Assembly: GCF_963678635.1 (NCBI RefSeq)
Contig: NC_087068.1
Coordinates: 32,552,318-32,616,317 of the forward strand
DNA from: Symsagittifera roscoffensis
Lineage: Eukaryota; Xenacoelomorpha; Acoela; Convolutidae
Length of the DNA: 64,000 nucleotides
Direction of reading: 5' to 3'
Program-made: the position numbers and the translations under genes
Notes under the pieces: generated by a model
What the model was told of the DNA's origin: nothing
Seen by the model: the letters and a program-made list of their open reading frames with translations, nothing else
The model's database searches: none
In this document: one piece after another, positions 1-11,200 of the stretch
Layout: every line of letters begins with the position of its first letter
Position numbering within the stretch: position 1 is the stretch's first letter

Positions 1-1111
1 CTTTTAGTTTTCCAGTGGTCATGTCGAATCCATTTTCGTATTCAACTAATATTTCAGAGTATTGTGTTTTGTGGAGTGGGTTTCTGTATTTACATGCAAG
101 TTCTGTTTCTTGATATATTTGAAAACGTGTTAATTTATTTTCTATATTATGAATGTTTCTAAAATTAGAACTTATTTTTCGTAATGGATTTACTTGTTCA
201 TATGGTATTGATTGTATAAAATATTTTTCGTGAAATTTTATCATACGAGCGTGTATTTTTGCTACTTGAAATGTTGTACATGTGTCTTCGGGGAACCAAA
301 CAATTGTTGCTTGTGTTCTTGTTGTAGGGTCGCAATAACCTTGGTCGTTTTTACAAGGTAATCTAATTCCTTGATAGATCATTGTGTTGTCTGATAAATC
401 TCGTGTGAGTTGTATTTTTTCGAGTTGTATTTTCCAATCGAAAAACATGATCTCTTGGTATCCTTTGTTTTTTGTGTCTGCTTTGCAGTTTGATGGGTCA
501 TTTATACCAATGTGTGGTATCCAGTGTTTATCGTGTATATCATAAGTTAATCGTCCGTGTGCGCCGTTATATGGGTACTTTTAATCTAGTTTTATATGTC
601 CTTGATATCTTTCAAGTTCTGCTTGATGTACAGAATCTGAAAAAACTTGGAAATATACTAACTTTCTATCTGTGTTTTTATTTTTTGTGATGTTTAGTCG
701 GAGTAACTCGTTTTTACAATCTTCGGGATTGAGATGTAAAAGTCGTTCTATATTACTCTGGTAGAATGATTCATGGTCAAGTCGGTTTTTATTTCCGTTT
801 GAGACTTGTGAACAATGTACTTTCTTTTCAGAAAATGTTGCTGTGAATTTATATCCTATAACTGTAGTTGCTCGGGCTTTTGAATAAAGTGTTGTTATTA
901 CATTTGTAGTTTGTATGGCTTGGGGTTCTGTTTCGCATTGTGATACTTGATTTATTGCATACTTGTGTAGTGTTTTTTGTTCGTTTTCTTCACAATCGTA
1001 ATGTGTTACTAATAAATCTTGGGGTCCTGTGCGGGGAGAAGGGTTTATGTTTTGATTTGAGATTACTAGAAAAAGGAGTTGGAGAAAAATTAATAGTTTT
1101 AGAATATACAT
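1..1111 (-). pseudogene. env: Env-like glycoprotein ORF, one in-frame stop, C-terminal part off the window
   Basis: The frame opens with an ATG at 1111-1109 followed by a strongly hydrophobic stretch (MYILKLLIFLQLLFLVIS), a convincing signal peptide. An ectodomain-like region rich in N-x-S/T sites and spaced cysteines follows. A single TAA at 581-583 interrupts the frame; the same frame then stays open to base 1 and keeps the cysteine spacing, so the stop is most likely a recent lesion. No transmembrane anchor is reached before the edge. Its position downstream of integrase and its signal peptide support an envelope role (membrane fusion or cell-to-cell spread). I could not assign the fusion-protein class. 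The start overlaps the P/T-rich frame in another reading frame. Confidence 0.6.
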
Positions 1112-2213
1112 GTAATCCTGCGTATGGGTTATAAAATGTGATGTAACCAATTGTCTTTTTGGTATATCTGTCGTATTTATATATTACTTCAGTGGTTATA
1201 AATGGTGGTGGTAGTGATTGAGCTGTTATGTTTGGTGGGTTTAATGGGTAGGGATGTTGAGTAATGTTGTTTAATTTAACTGTGATTTCAAACTTTAATT
1301 GTAAACTGTTTTGTTGCAGTATTTGGATATTGTGATCACGGATTTCGTCGTGAATGTCTTGCCGGTATTGTAATCTATTAAGTGCCCAGTTGTGAAGGCG
1401 ATTACTTTCTAGATGTTGTCCAAATAATGGTGGAGGGGCTGTAAATGTATTCCAATCTAGTCTTAAAGGGATATTTGTTGATGATTGTTCTCTATATCTG
1501 GCGTCGAGATTATTTGGAAAATTTAAGTTAAAAGGTGGTGGTGAAATCTGGCTTATTGATGGTAGTGATAATGTTTCTGGTAGTGATGAGGATGTTGTTG
1601 TATCCGTAGAAATATCTATCGGATCATTGTCTAAATTTAGTTCACCTTGTGTAAATGAATGTGTTGTCCAATATGGTAGTCGTGATGCCTGGTTTGGGGG
1701 GTTAAAGGGATTTTCACGTATTTGTTCAGATGTTGGTGTTGAACCTAAATAATCTGATGGTAAGCTTGAGGTGCTACGTTGTGAAAGAAGCTTAGGGGTT
1801 TCTGGTAATATACCAATGGGGTTTTCTGGAGTGTTTTGTGATGGGGATTGAGGTATTTCAAAATGAACTCGGGGAGTTTGAAAATTTCTGTTTCGTCGAG
1901 GATGTATAATTTGTCTATTTATTTCGACTGTATTTTGGTTTTGACTAGGATTTCTTATTCTACTTAATTCTTGTGGTAGTGTTGGGTATAAGTTATATGT
2001 TGGTTCACTTAGAGGTGCTTGTCGTTGAACTGGTTCTAGTGGTTCTGATAAACGAGCGTGTCGTTCTTCAAAAGTGTATGGGTTATCTTGAAAGGAAATT
2101 CGTGTAGATGTTTGAGGATTTTGGGTAGTTGGTGTTGTTGGGTTATCTTGGGATGATGTCGGTGAAGACTGACTTTGTGACTGTTGGGTAGCAATTTTTG
2201 ATAGCTTTTTGGT
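990..2213 (-). CDS. Methionine-free P/T/S/N-rich open frame upstream of env
   Basis: A 407-codon frame is open between a TAG at 2216-2214 and a TGA at 992-990 and contains no ATG at all. Its composition is strongly biased to Pro, Thr, Ser, Asn and Gln, with a more ordered C-terminal third (segments such as LHNWALNRLQYRQDIHDEI). Such length without a stop in AT-rich DNA argues for selection. Lack of a start codon suggests it is reached by splicing or frameshifting from an upstream ORF. Its last ~120 bases overlap the env signal-peptide region in a different frame. Function is not recognised; a mucin-like or linker segment of an Env precursor or an accessory protein is possible. Confidence 0.5.
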   Translation of the reverse strand, partial: TKKLSKIATQQSQSQSSPTSSQDNPTTPTTQNPQTSTRISFQDNPYTFEERHARLSEPLEPVQRQAPLSEPTYNLYPTLPQELSRIRNPSQNQNTVEINRQIIHPRRNRNFQTPRVHFEIPQSPSQNTPENPIGILPETPKLLSQRSTSSLPSDYLGSTPTSEQIRENPFNPPNQASRLPYWTTHSFTQGELNLDNDPIDISTDTTTSSSLPETLSLPSISQISPPPFNLNFPNNLDARYREQSSTNIPLRLDWNTFTAPPPLFGQHLESNRLHNWALNRLQYRQDIHDEIRDHNIQILQQNSLQLKFEITVKLNNITQHPYPLNPPNITAQSLPPPFITTEVIYKYDRYTKKTIGYITFYNPYAGLHVYSKTINFSPTPFSSNLKSKHKPFSPHRTPRFISNTLRL

Positions 2214-2221
2214 CTATTCTT

Positions 2222-2410
2222 TTAGTGAAAAAGTTTATGTTTATTATAGTATTCTTCTAAGAAAAGAATTAGGAGGATTGTTGCTAGAGCGAATGTGATG
2301 ATTGCTTTCTTTATACATTTGCATATTGTCAAAATGAGGGATGATAGAAATGTTATGAAAGTTACGAATAGTAGAAAAATATCAGTTCTACTGAAAATAG
2401 TTCGTATCAT
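2222..2410 (-). CDS. Small hydrophobic membrane ORF (62 aa)
   Basis: ATG at 2410-2408, stop at 2224-2222. The product has two hydrophobic spans (around FLLFVTFITFLSSLILTI and AIITFALATILLILFL) separated by a short CKCIKK basic/cysteine turn, and a short charged tail. It lies between integrase and env of the retroelement, next to another hydrophobic ORF. The arrangement recalls small membrane accessory proteins, but AT-rich DNA produces F/I/L-rich frames by chance, so it may be spurious or an exon of the Env precursor. Confidence 0.35.
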   Translation of the reverse strand: MIRTIFSRTDIFLLFVTFITFLSSLILTICKCIKKAIITFALATILLILFLEEYYNKHKLFH

Positions 2411-2446
2411 TTAGACAAGTTGAATAAATCGTACCTGTGGATATAA

Positions 2447-2638
2447 TCAAGGGTTTTTGAAAGTTGGAGAAATAGTTCGAATATAGTGTAGAAAATTAAA
2501 AAAAATATTACAAAAAATGATTAAGATTATTAGAAAAGGTTCAAGGATATCAAAAAGAAATATTATGAAAGTTTTAAGTATCGTAAAAAATTGTTTGAGG
2601 TTTGTGATAATTTTAGTGACTGTTTGATAGAAGAGCAT
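2447..2638 (-). CDS. Small hydrophobic membrane ORF (63 aa)
   Basis: ATG at 2638-2636. Most of the product from residue ~17 to ~52 is F/I/L-rich (FFTILKTFIIFLFDILEPF, LIILIIFCNIFFNFLHYI), enough for two membrane spans. It is 36 bp upstream (in transcription order) of the 62-residue hydrophobic ORF. No family recognised. The hydrophobicity partly reflects T-rich minus-strand codons, so reality as a gene is uncertain. Confidence 0.3.
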   Translation of the reverse strand: MLFYQTVTKIITNLKQFFTILKTFIIFLFDILEPFLIILIIFCNIFFNFLHYIRTISPTFKNP

Positions 2639-3231
2639 TTAAGAAATGACTTCGTGATCGAATATTTTTTGTTGTTTGGGGCAATTTTCAAGTGTGGTCG
2701 GATTATTTATTAGTTTTTTGACAAGTGGGTTGAGTTTTGTAAAAAATTGTTGGGGGCAATTTTTATGGTGATCGGGAGGTCTTCTTTGTCTTTATTTTCA
2801 TTTGTCAAATGATCTGGGGTATTTTTGAGATTTTTATACTTTAGGCTAAATAAAATGGTCGTTCTTTTACTTTAGGCTAATTTAACATATTTGTTTGGGG
2901 GATATTTGAGGTCTGAGTTGGGGAAATATTGTTGATCTTTGGTTTATTAGATAAGGGAGGGTTATGATATTATGGTGATATTTATTTTAGTTGTCAAGTT
3001 GGAGTGGTTTGCTTATTTTTGACCTGGAGGTCGTAGAGTTACAGTTATAGATATGCCTGGAGTTTAATATTTTTCGTCTAGTTGGTTTGTGTTAAAGTTA
3101 TAGAAGGTGACGGATTGGATGAATCCTATTGGCTAATTATGAACTAGAATCGCTGCTTGTTTGTCGGCATGTTATTTTGAAAAATGAAAGTGTAAAATGT
3201 TTCAGAGGTGCAAAGATTATTAAATGTAGAA
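2639..3231 (-). other. Non-coding spacer between integrase and accessory ORFs
   Basis: No open frame worth reporting. The sequence is AT-rich, with the direct repeat ACTTTAGGCTAA at 2840 and 2870 and several GGGG/TTTT-alternating stretches. It could hold splice acceptors for the downstream env region, but none can be assigned. Confidence 0.3.
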
Positions 3232-5208
3232 TTAAAGTTGTTTTTGAAATTCAACTTTCTTTAATATTTTAGATTGTGGGATGAATAATTTATAATTTTT
3301 ACGTGGTTGATTTCTAAGTCGTGAAGACTCTCTATGTTCTGATTTGTCGATTTGTTCTTGGGGTATTGTTTGTTCTGTCATTTTTCTACTTTTTCTTTCT
3401 TTTTGAGATGTATTTTGATCTAGCTTTTTTGTATTGTTTTTTGTGGTGGTTGATTTTGTATTTTGATTTCCGAGGTGAATATCATTTTGTTCCTTTGTTG
3501 TATTTTCCGTATGTGGGTCATTTTGAATAACTTGTAAACCTGTAAAAGAATATAATTGAGTTAGTTCGCGGAGTGCGTATTCTTTTGGATAATAAGGTAA
3601 TAGGTTATTTCGGTGTTGAACGATTTCTTTTTTGTCTGAGTCGGTGATTTTATATGTGACGTCAGTGGGTTTTGCAGTTATTTGGTATGGTCCTTTACGA
3701 AGGGGTTGTAATTTTTTTGAAATTCCTTTTTGAGTATTAAAATTGGGTATTAAAACAAATGTTCCAATTTTTAAATCGGAGGCTGGTGTAAAGCGTGAAT
3801 TTATTTGTTCATGAATATTTTGCCTTTGTAACAACTTTTTTGTTACTTTTTGGTAAATTTCATTGTGTTTTTTATCTCTGTTTAAAATCCATTCGGTGTG
3901 TGTACCGGAGGCTAGTTTAAGAATTTGTGGGTGATGAAAATGATTTTCATCGTGTGTATGTAATGGTAGGTTATAGCAAATTGAGTCTTTATTTGGTTGA
4001 CAATAACCTTGTGCGTTTTTATGAGAGTTTGCTGTAAACATTATTGGTTTGCGTGGCTTTTGGTTAAAAACCATTTCATATGGTGACATTCCTAAAGTTG
4101 TCGTGATTTGTGAATTATATGCTAAGGGAAATAGTTTTACATCTGCTGACCATTCGGTATATCTTGTATCATTGCCATTGATGATACATCTGAGATATTC
4201 TTGTAATGAACGGTTCATACCTTCGACTAAGCCGTTTGTCCAAGGTGCGTGAGATGTACGTGGTTTGTGTTTAATGTTATATAAATGACATAGTGTGATG
4301 ATTTCATTATTTATGAATTCTGTACCGTTGTCTGTAACTAAAATTTCTGGTAGTCCGAATTTGGCTATCCAGTGTTCATAGAGTGTTGTGTAAGCGTAAT
4401 AAGCGTTACAATGTGGTACTGGGTTAAGTGCTACATAATGTGTAAATGCGTCAACAATTACCATAATGTAGGAGTTTCCTTCGGATGAGGGTGAAATTGG
4501 CCCTTTGGTATCAAATGAGATACGATGATTAAAGTACAAACTTTGTCCTTTAAAATCTTGTTTTTGTGCTATTTGCTTTTGATTTGGGTAAGGTTTATTC
4601 AGTTGACATACTATACAGTCATTACATAGTACTTTTATCCAAATTGGTGCATTTGGGAAATAAAAGTTTTGTATAAAATTTGAATATGTTTTCTCTGATC
4701 CAGAGTGTCCTTTAATATTTTGTGTATGTGAAATATTAAAAGCTATGAAAATCATACTTAAAGGGAGACAGGGAACTGTAGATTCATTTAGTTTGTATTC
4801 TAGAAGGTCTGTGTTTTCGTTAATTGTTGTATTATTGAATTTTCGAAAATATCGGAGGAGTGTTTTGTTTCCTAGAATAGTTGAATCTGCTTTGATAGGT
4901 TTAGTTTTATATTTGTGCCATGATTTCAGTTGTCGAATTACTGGGTCAAGGTTTTGATATTGTTTCAGTGTTGAAATTGTAATTGTTTCTGTTGGGGGGA
5001 GAAAAATGTTTTCAATTTCTAATTTAGATAAGGGTATTGTATAAAGTTGGTCATGGAGGTCAAAAACTTGATTTATTGTGTATTTTGAATCGTTTGTTTG
5101 TGGTCCTGATAAGTTTATTTTATCAGTTAAATTTTCTTTTTCAATTAGTGGAAAACGGTCTTTTTTATGCGAGTGTGGTTTTACTCTTTTTTGTTGGGTG
5201 TTATTTTT
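3232..5208 (-). CDS. pol: Pol 3' frame: integrase of the env-bearing Gypsy element
   Basis: This frame is open from 5208 to 3232; the first ATG is at 4755-4753, 507 codons from the end, but coding similarity clearly begins upstream of it. Domains from that ATG: zinc-binding HHCC (HTQNIKGH ... CNDCIVC, residues ~11-50); catalytic core with D (SFDTKGP), D (VTDNGTEF) and E (GLVEGMNRSL), i.e. a D,D-35-E triad; and an SH3-like C-terminal part with a GPY-type motif (LRKGPYQI, ~360). It catalyses cDNA 3'-processing and strand transfer. The junction with the gag-pol frame is a one-base offset at an A7 run (5204-5210), so expression needs a frameshift, or the copy carries a one-base lesion. The ~100-residue tail is charged and low in complexity. 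Confidence 0.9.
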   Translation of the reverse strand, partial: KNNTQQKRVKPHSHKKDRFPLIEKENLTDKINLSGPQTNDSKYTINQVFDLHDQLYTIPLSKLEIENIFLPPTETITISTLKQYQNLDPVIRQLKSWHKYKTKPIKADSTILGNKTLLRYFRKFNNTTINENTDLLEYKLNESTVPCLPLSMIFIAFNISHTQNIKGHSGSEKTYSNFIQNFYFPNAPIWIKVLCNDCIVCQLNKPYPNQKQIAQKQDFKGQSLYFNHRISFDTKGPISPSSEGNSYIMVIVDAFTHYVALNPVPHCNAYYAYTTLYEHWIAKFGLPEILVTDNGTEFINNEIITLCHLYNIKHKPRTSHAPWTNGLVEGMNRSLQEYLRCIINGNDTRYTEWSADVKLFPLAYNSQITTTLGMSPYEMVFNQKPRKPIMFTANSHKNAQGYCQPNKDSICYNLPLHTHDENHFHHPQILKLASGTHTEWILNRDKKHNEIYQKVTKKLLQRQNIHEQINSRFTPASDLKIGTFVLIPNFNTQKGISKKLQPLRKGPYQITAKPTDVTYKITDSDKKEIVQHRNNLLPYYPKEYALRELTQLYSFTGLQVIQNDPHTENTTKEQNDIHLGNQNTKSTTTKNNTKKLDQNTSQKERKSRKMTEQTIPQEQIDKSEHRESSRLRNQPRKNYKLFIPQSKILKKVEFQKQL

Positions 5209-8200
5209 TTATCCATTGTGAATATGGGATTGGTTTAAAAGTTGATGTTCCAAGTAGATCAACTTCATAGTGATTATTTTGACAATCTAAATAAAGTGGG
5301 AAGTGTTGTAGATTGTTTATTTGTGATTGTTCAACGTCAGTTTTTACTGCATATTTGCATTCCAATCGGGGTGATGTTTCATTTTCTGCAAGGTAGAATT
5401 TTATATTTTTGGGTATTTCAACTGTGGTTTTACGTGTAAGTAATTCAGGTGGCGTATTTCGACTTAATGTGTCTGGTAATGCAAGATTTTTTCCTGCGGT
5501 CCAAACTATATGTAAGTTTGGGAATTTCATTAAAATTAGTTGAAATCTATAAACTCGGTGGTTTGGATTAGACTTTTGTGTAAAAAGAAAGATGATTGGT
5601 TTATGGTCTGTGAATAGAACTGTGGGATGTTTTGATCCAAGTATCAGAAATTCGTATTCTGTTAGTGTATATATTATGGCTGTACATTCTCTCATTAGAT
5701 TTGAGAGTCGTAGCTCTGCTTGAGTGAATAATCGAGAATTTGCTGATATGAGGTTCATTTTATTTGTACCATTATGTGATTGTAATAATGCTGCGCCGAT
5801 GCCAAAGTTCGAAGCATCGCACATTGCATAAAATGGTTGATTTGAGTCTGGAATTGTGTTTGAAATTTGTTCAGTTAGAAGTTTTTTAATTTCTTCAAAT
5901 CGTGCTTGATGTTCTGTATTCCATTCAAAATTATTTTGTTGTCTAAGTATATTATAGAATGGTCGTAGATATAATTGCATTTTATAAACATATTTGCTTA
6001 AAAAGTTTAACATTCCAAGGAATTCTTGGATTTTCTTTTTATTTGTTGGTGGTTGGAGTTTTTGAATAGCGTCTATACGTGATTTCAATGGAGTGATTGT
6101 TTTTCTTTCTATATTATGTCCTAAGAATTTAACTCTTGTCAAAAAGAAGTGTGATTTATCGGGGGCGGCCTTCAGATTTTCGTTCTGAAGTATTTGGTGG
6201 TATTGTTCTAAAACATTGAACATTTCCTCTTTTGTCTGTGATTGCATAAAAACATCGTCTAAATAGGTGATTGCGTTTTTCTTGAGTATTAGTGGTCGAA
6301 AAATTTTGCTCATAAAAGCTGAAAATGCTGCTGGTCCTATGGATATTCCATAGAATAAGCGGTTGAATTCGTATTGTTGGTTTCCAATAACAAATTGTGT
6401 TAAACGTCGTGATTGTTCATCTAATGGCATTTGATTGTATGCACTATTCATATCTGCGGTTGTAAAATATTTTCCGTTTATTTTTGTTAAAATAACTTGT
6501 ATTGGTTCAATAGGCCAATTACACTTTGATTCATCTATGAGTGAGTTGAGGTATCTAGCATCGAGAACAATTTTTAATGATTCTCCTTTGGCTAGAATGA
6601 TAACAGGGTTGATAAATGTGTTGCCTTTTGGTTGTTCTTCTTTGTTTACTGGTGATATAATGTTGTATTGTTCTAAAATGTCGAGTAATCTGTTTACTTT
6701 ATCGTGTAAGTGAATTGGTACTTTACTTGCTCTTTGTTTTTTGAAAACTGCGTCTGGTTTTAATGGGAGATGTAGTGATGAGCTGATTTTGCCAACATCA
6801 AATTTGGATGTTGCATAGACTGATGAATACTTAATTAGTTGTTTGGCTAGTTTTTCAAATTCGTCTTGTGTTATTTGTGAATGTTGGAAATTAAACATTG
6901 TTAAAAATTTCTTTTGATTCTCTGTGTAGTTACTTATGTTGAATGTAGGTTTGAAATATGGGGTTTTTGTGAAATAATCCGTATTTCTGTTTTCGTTACT
7001 TATTATATTATTTATAGATAATTCTTCATTAAGGATTGTTGATTGGCAAATATCTAGTAATTGTAGTATATTATTTACACGATATGCTTTTTCGTGTATT
7101 GGTGATATTGTAGCGTTGGTTTCGCAATAGCCTAAAAGTCCTAAAGGTAATGTTACTTGGTAAGGTGTATTGTTGTATACATGTAAGGAAATAATATCTG
7201 AATTCGAGTTTTTCAAATATTTTATTGATGAGATTGTGATTTTGAAAAACTTATGAATAGGTTTGAATTCAAAATCTGACATATAAAATTTTTGTTTGTT
7301 TTGTTTTTTATCATATTGGTGAACTTGTTTGATTGAAAAATTATAGATGTTTCCTGATAGTGGTTTCAGGTGTTTTCTTTGTTGGTTATATATTGGATAA
7401 AATTTTGAAAAGAATGGTGGTTGTTTATTTAATCTTTGAAAAAATGTTAGGGATGTGTCTTTTGTTTTTGTATATTTATCTTTGATTGATATTTTACTAT
7501 TCAATATGTTGATTGTTGGTATATATTTAGAGATAAATGGTATTCCAATGATATTATATTTAATATCAGTGATATGGAATATTTGTTTAATTGGTTTGGT
7601 TAAAATTTTGTTTTGTTCCATTGTTCTTGTGGGGAGAAGAAATAATTGAATTTTTCCGTAGTTTATTAATGTTGATCCTTGTGCTGTTGCTAGTTTGCTG
7701 GAGGTTTCAAGAGGTGTTAGCTTTGGGTGTAAGGTTTTAATTTCATTCCATGTGGGAATGTTTATTATATTTGATTCTGCTCCTGAATCAATTAAAAAAT
7801 CAATTTCAAGATCTGATGGTTGAAATTCTTTGCTTCTTGGACTTTCTAAAAGAAATGGTATTGTCCAAATTTTTTCTTTGGGTTGTTCTTTTTGTATGTT
7901 TTGATAGATGTGATTTGTATTCAAGCATTTTGTTTTTTCGTTCTCATTGGGTTGATTTGTAGTGTTAATTTCATTAGTTTTTTGTGTCGTCGGTGTGGAA
8001 TGGACGGGTTCAATATAATAATTGTGAAGGAGTTCTGATTGATTCTCATATATGTGTGATGAAAAAGGTTTTTCATATATAACAGGTTCATAGTCATTTT
8101 CGACTTTTATCATATTGATGGAGAGAGTGTTTTCTGCATCGCTTTCTGAATCTGATGATCCACAGTTTATTTGATTGAGTTGTAACGTATCAGTTACTGT

Positions 8201-11200
8201 GTCATCAATACCTGGAGGGTCTGATGTTGTTTCTGGATTAGATTGTACTTGATTGATATGTCTTTGATGTTTAGGTGTACTACTTCTGTGGCGATTATTA
8301 GAATTATTATAGTTATTATTATTCCGGTGTGGTGACTGGGAATAATTTCTATAACGATTATTATAACTTGAGTGTCGATTTTGTGAATTATTTCGCGATC
8401 TATTTTGGTAATTATTGTTTGGTCTGTTATAGTTCGATCTATTATATGAATTATTCCTTGATTGATTGTTCGGGTAATTCTGGTTTCGGTTGTTTGAATA
8501 ACTTCTATTCCGATTATTGGAGTAGTTTCTATTTCTATTGTATGATGAATTTCGTGATTGATTGTTTGGATAGTAATTATTTCTTGATTGGGAATTAGAT
8601 CTAGAAACAAATCGTTGTGTATTTGAATTTGGTCTGGAATAGTTATTTCGACTATTTGGTCTATTGTAGTGATTTTGTGATGAATTTTGCGTGTTTCTTC
8701 GTTCTGGTGATCTTCCTCTATAATTTGAGTTATATGGTGATTGATTTCTTGTATAATTTGTATTGTTCGGGAGTGGTTTTCCTGAACTGTTGTTGCTGTA
8801 CACAGTTTTGTTCGGTAGATTTTGATCTTTTTTCATGTATTGATAGAATGATTTATTTGGTTCTTTATATTTTTGAGGTTTATTTTGATTGTCTTGCTGT
8901 TTTTGTCTACATTCAGAAATACTATGTCCGTATCGTCGGCAATAATTACACCATTTTTTGAAAGATGGTTTGCCTTTAAAGTTTGGGTGTTTTTCGTAAA
9001 TATTGAGTATTTCAGTGATTTTTTCAACGAGGTCTGTATCTGATTCCTGTATATTGTTTATATTTGTGGAAGCTGTTTCAATTCTGTTAACGTATTGTAA
9101 TTTCAGATTTTCCGTTTCTTCGAGTTTCATTGTGATTTCTGCTTGTTCTAGTTTGTCTACTAGTTTTCGAAAATCTAAATCGGGTTCTCGAATTGAAGAA
9201 GGATGGGATGCTCTCTTTTTTATTGCTATTTTTCTTAATTGCGGTGTTAAGGTCATCATTAAGATTTCTGTCATCTTTGTGTTTTTATAGTCATGTGTAT
9301 TTAATGAATATGCTTTTCGAACTAGTGTTTCGATTCGTACTGCTAATTGCTTGATGGTTTCGTTTGGTAATCTGCGTATTTCATTACATAAAACTCTTTG
9401 TTGTTGTTTGTTTCTTTCGGAGTCAAACATTTTTGAAAATTCTTGTGTAAATCTTTTCCAATTTGATTTTATTTCTACAGGCAATACTGAAAACGATTTT
9501 TGGGCTGCGCCATCTAAAGTTGTTTGTATCAACGCTGTGCGTCGATGTATCCAGTTTTGATGTAGTGGCGTATTAATTGGTTCAGGTCCTATATTTAAAA
9601 TCAAATTTGCTGTTACTGCATTTAAATAGTCTTCTACAGAATATTCAGGGTCTGTTCCTGTGAATACCATTAAAGGTTTATTTGATGTTATTGATGATCC
9701 ACCAATAAGGTATGGATTCATTGTCATTTGTAATGATTCTGCTGCATTTGGCATTTGAGAAAAATTTGAAAGTTGATTTCTTGTTATTTCGTGTTGTTGA
9801 AGATAATATGGGAGTGGTATTTCATTTTGCATTTGTGTTGGTTGGTACGAGTTTGCAATCATTGGGTTTTGTTGCTGAATTGGTTGAAAAGATTGTGTAT
9901 TAATTGGGTTTTGTTGCTGAATTGGATGTTGATTTTGTGTATCTATTGGTTGTGGAGAAAAAATTCTATGATTTTTATGTGGTTTCTGTATTCCTTGTCC
10001 ACGATATTCTTGATTATAGGGTGCAAATATATCTGGTTGTAAGAAATCATCATCTGAGGATAAGTAATCCATTTGATAAGATGTTTGTTTTTTATTTTTA
10101 TTTTGTTGAAAAAATGGATAGTTTTCACTACAATCCTGTGGAGGATGTAAATTTGTTTGGAAATTTACTGAATTAGGTGGTGCCATTGAGTTATCCCAGT
10201 TTCGAGATCTTGTATAATTACTAAATTTTTTTCGCGGTTGATAATTTGTTTTTGATGGATGTGTGTAATTATAATTATGGTCTGCAAAATTGTTTCTAGT
10301 GAACGTTTTGCGTGTTTTTGGCGGTATTGTCATAGGTCTGTATGTTTGGTAATCCATGTGTGAATATTTTGGGGCAACCGAAGGTTTAACGGTTGATTGT
10401 AAGGTTACCTGTGTTTGTGAAGGGTTTGTATTTCTTGGTGTTGTTAAGTTGGGACGTATTGGTGAAATACTTTGTTGTGTAGTTGTTGTGTGTACGATTT
10501 CTTCATTTATGAAGTGTGATGGTGTCTGGATATCTTGTTGAGTAAGATTCCTAGTTCCATTGAGGTTTTCATTGTGTATGACTGTAGAGTTTAAACTATT
10601 ATTTTGCATATCGGGTAAGAATGTATTATAGTTTAATGGTGTTGCATCAATGGTTAATGGTATTACTCTTACATAATCTCTTACATAAGATATCGTACTT
10701 ATTGCTTGACTTGAGATTGATTGTGGGAAGTTTATGAATGCGGGATGAGACCATTCGGGGTCCCAAACATAGTCTGATTGTTCTGTGATGGCAGTATCAT
10801 CGTTTGAGTTTTGGGGTCTAAAATTTTTTCTTGCTTGTGAAATAAAATCAATATTATGTGTGAAATAATCTATTATGAACCATGCCAAAATTTTTTGTAA
10901 GTCGTGTTTTGTATGTTGGGAAACTTCATCTTTCGTGAAATTTTCTTTAATTATATTTAGAAAACTAGAGAGTAGTGTGATTTCATGTCGTACTCTTATA
11001 TGTTTAGATGTTTCTGTCGGTGAGACATTTGGTATCTGGATTTCGTTTTCTAATATCGATATATAACTATATATTATCGCAAAAACTTCATTGGTGAATA
11101 TGGAGTTTGCTCTTTGTGAGTTATGATATTGGATGCTTTTTATATATTCTGAGAATACTTTTGAAAATTCTAAATCAAGGTCGTCTGTTTGAATTATATA

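Noticed and set aside
8194-8610. 138-codon Ile/Thr-rich frame overlapping gag-pol in another minus-strand frame
   Set aside because: It is the out-of-frame reading of the N/S/R/Y-rich low-complexity DNA; repetitive codons keep other frames open by chance.
8329-8961. Tyr/Asn/Phe-rich plus-strand frames opposite gag-pol
   Set aside because: Antisense shadows of the same low-complexity segment.
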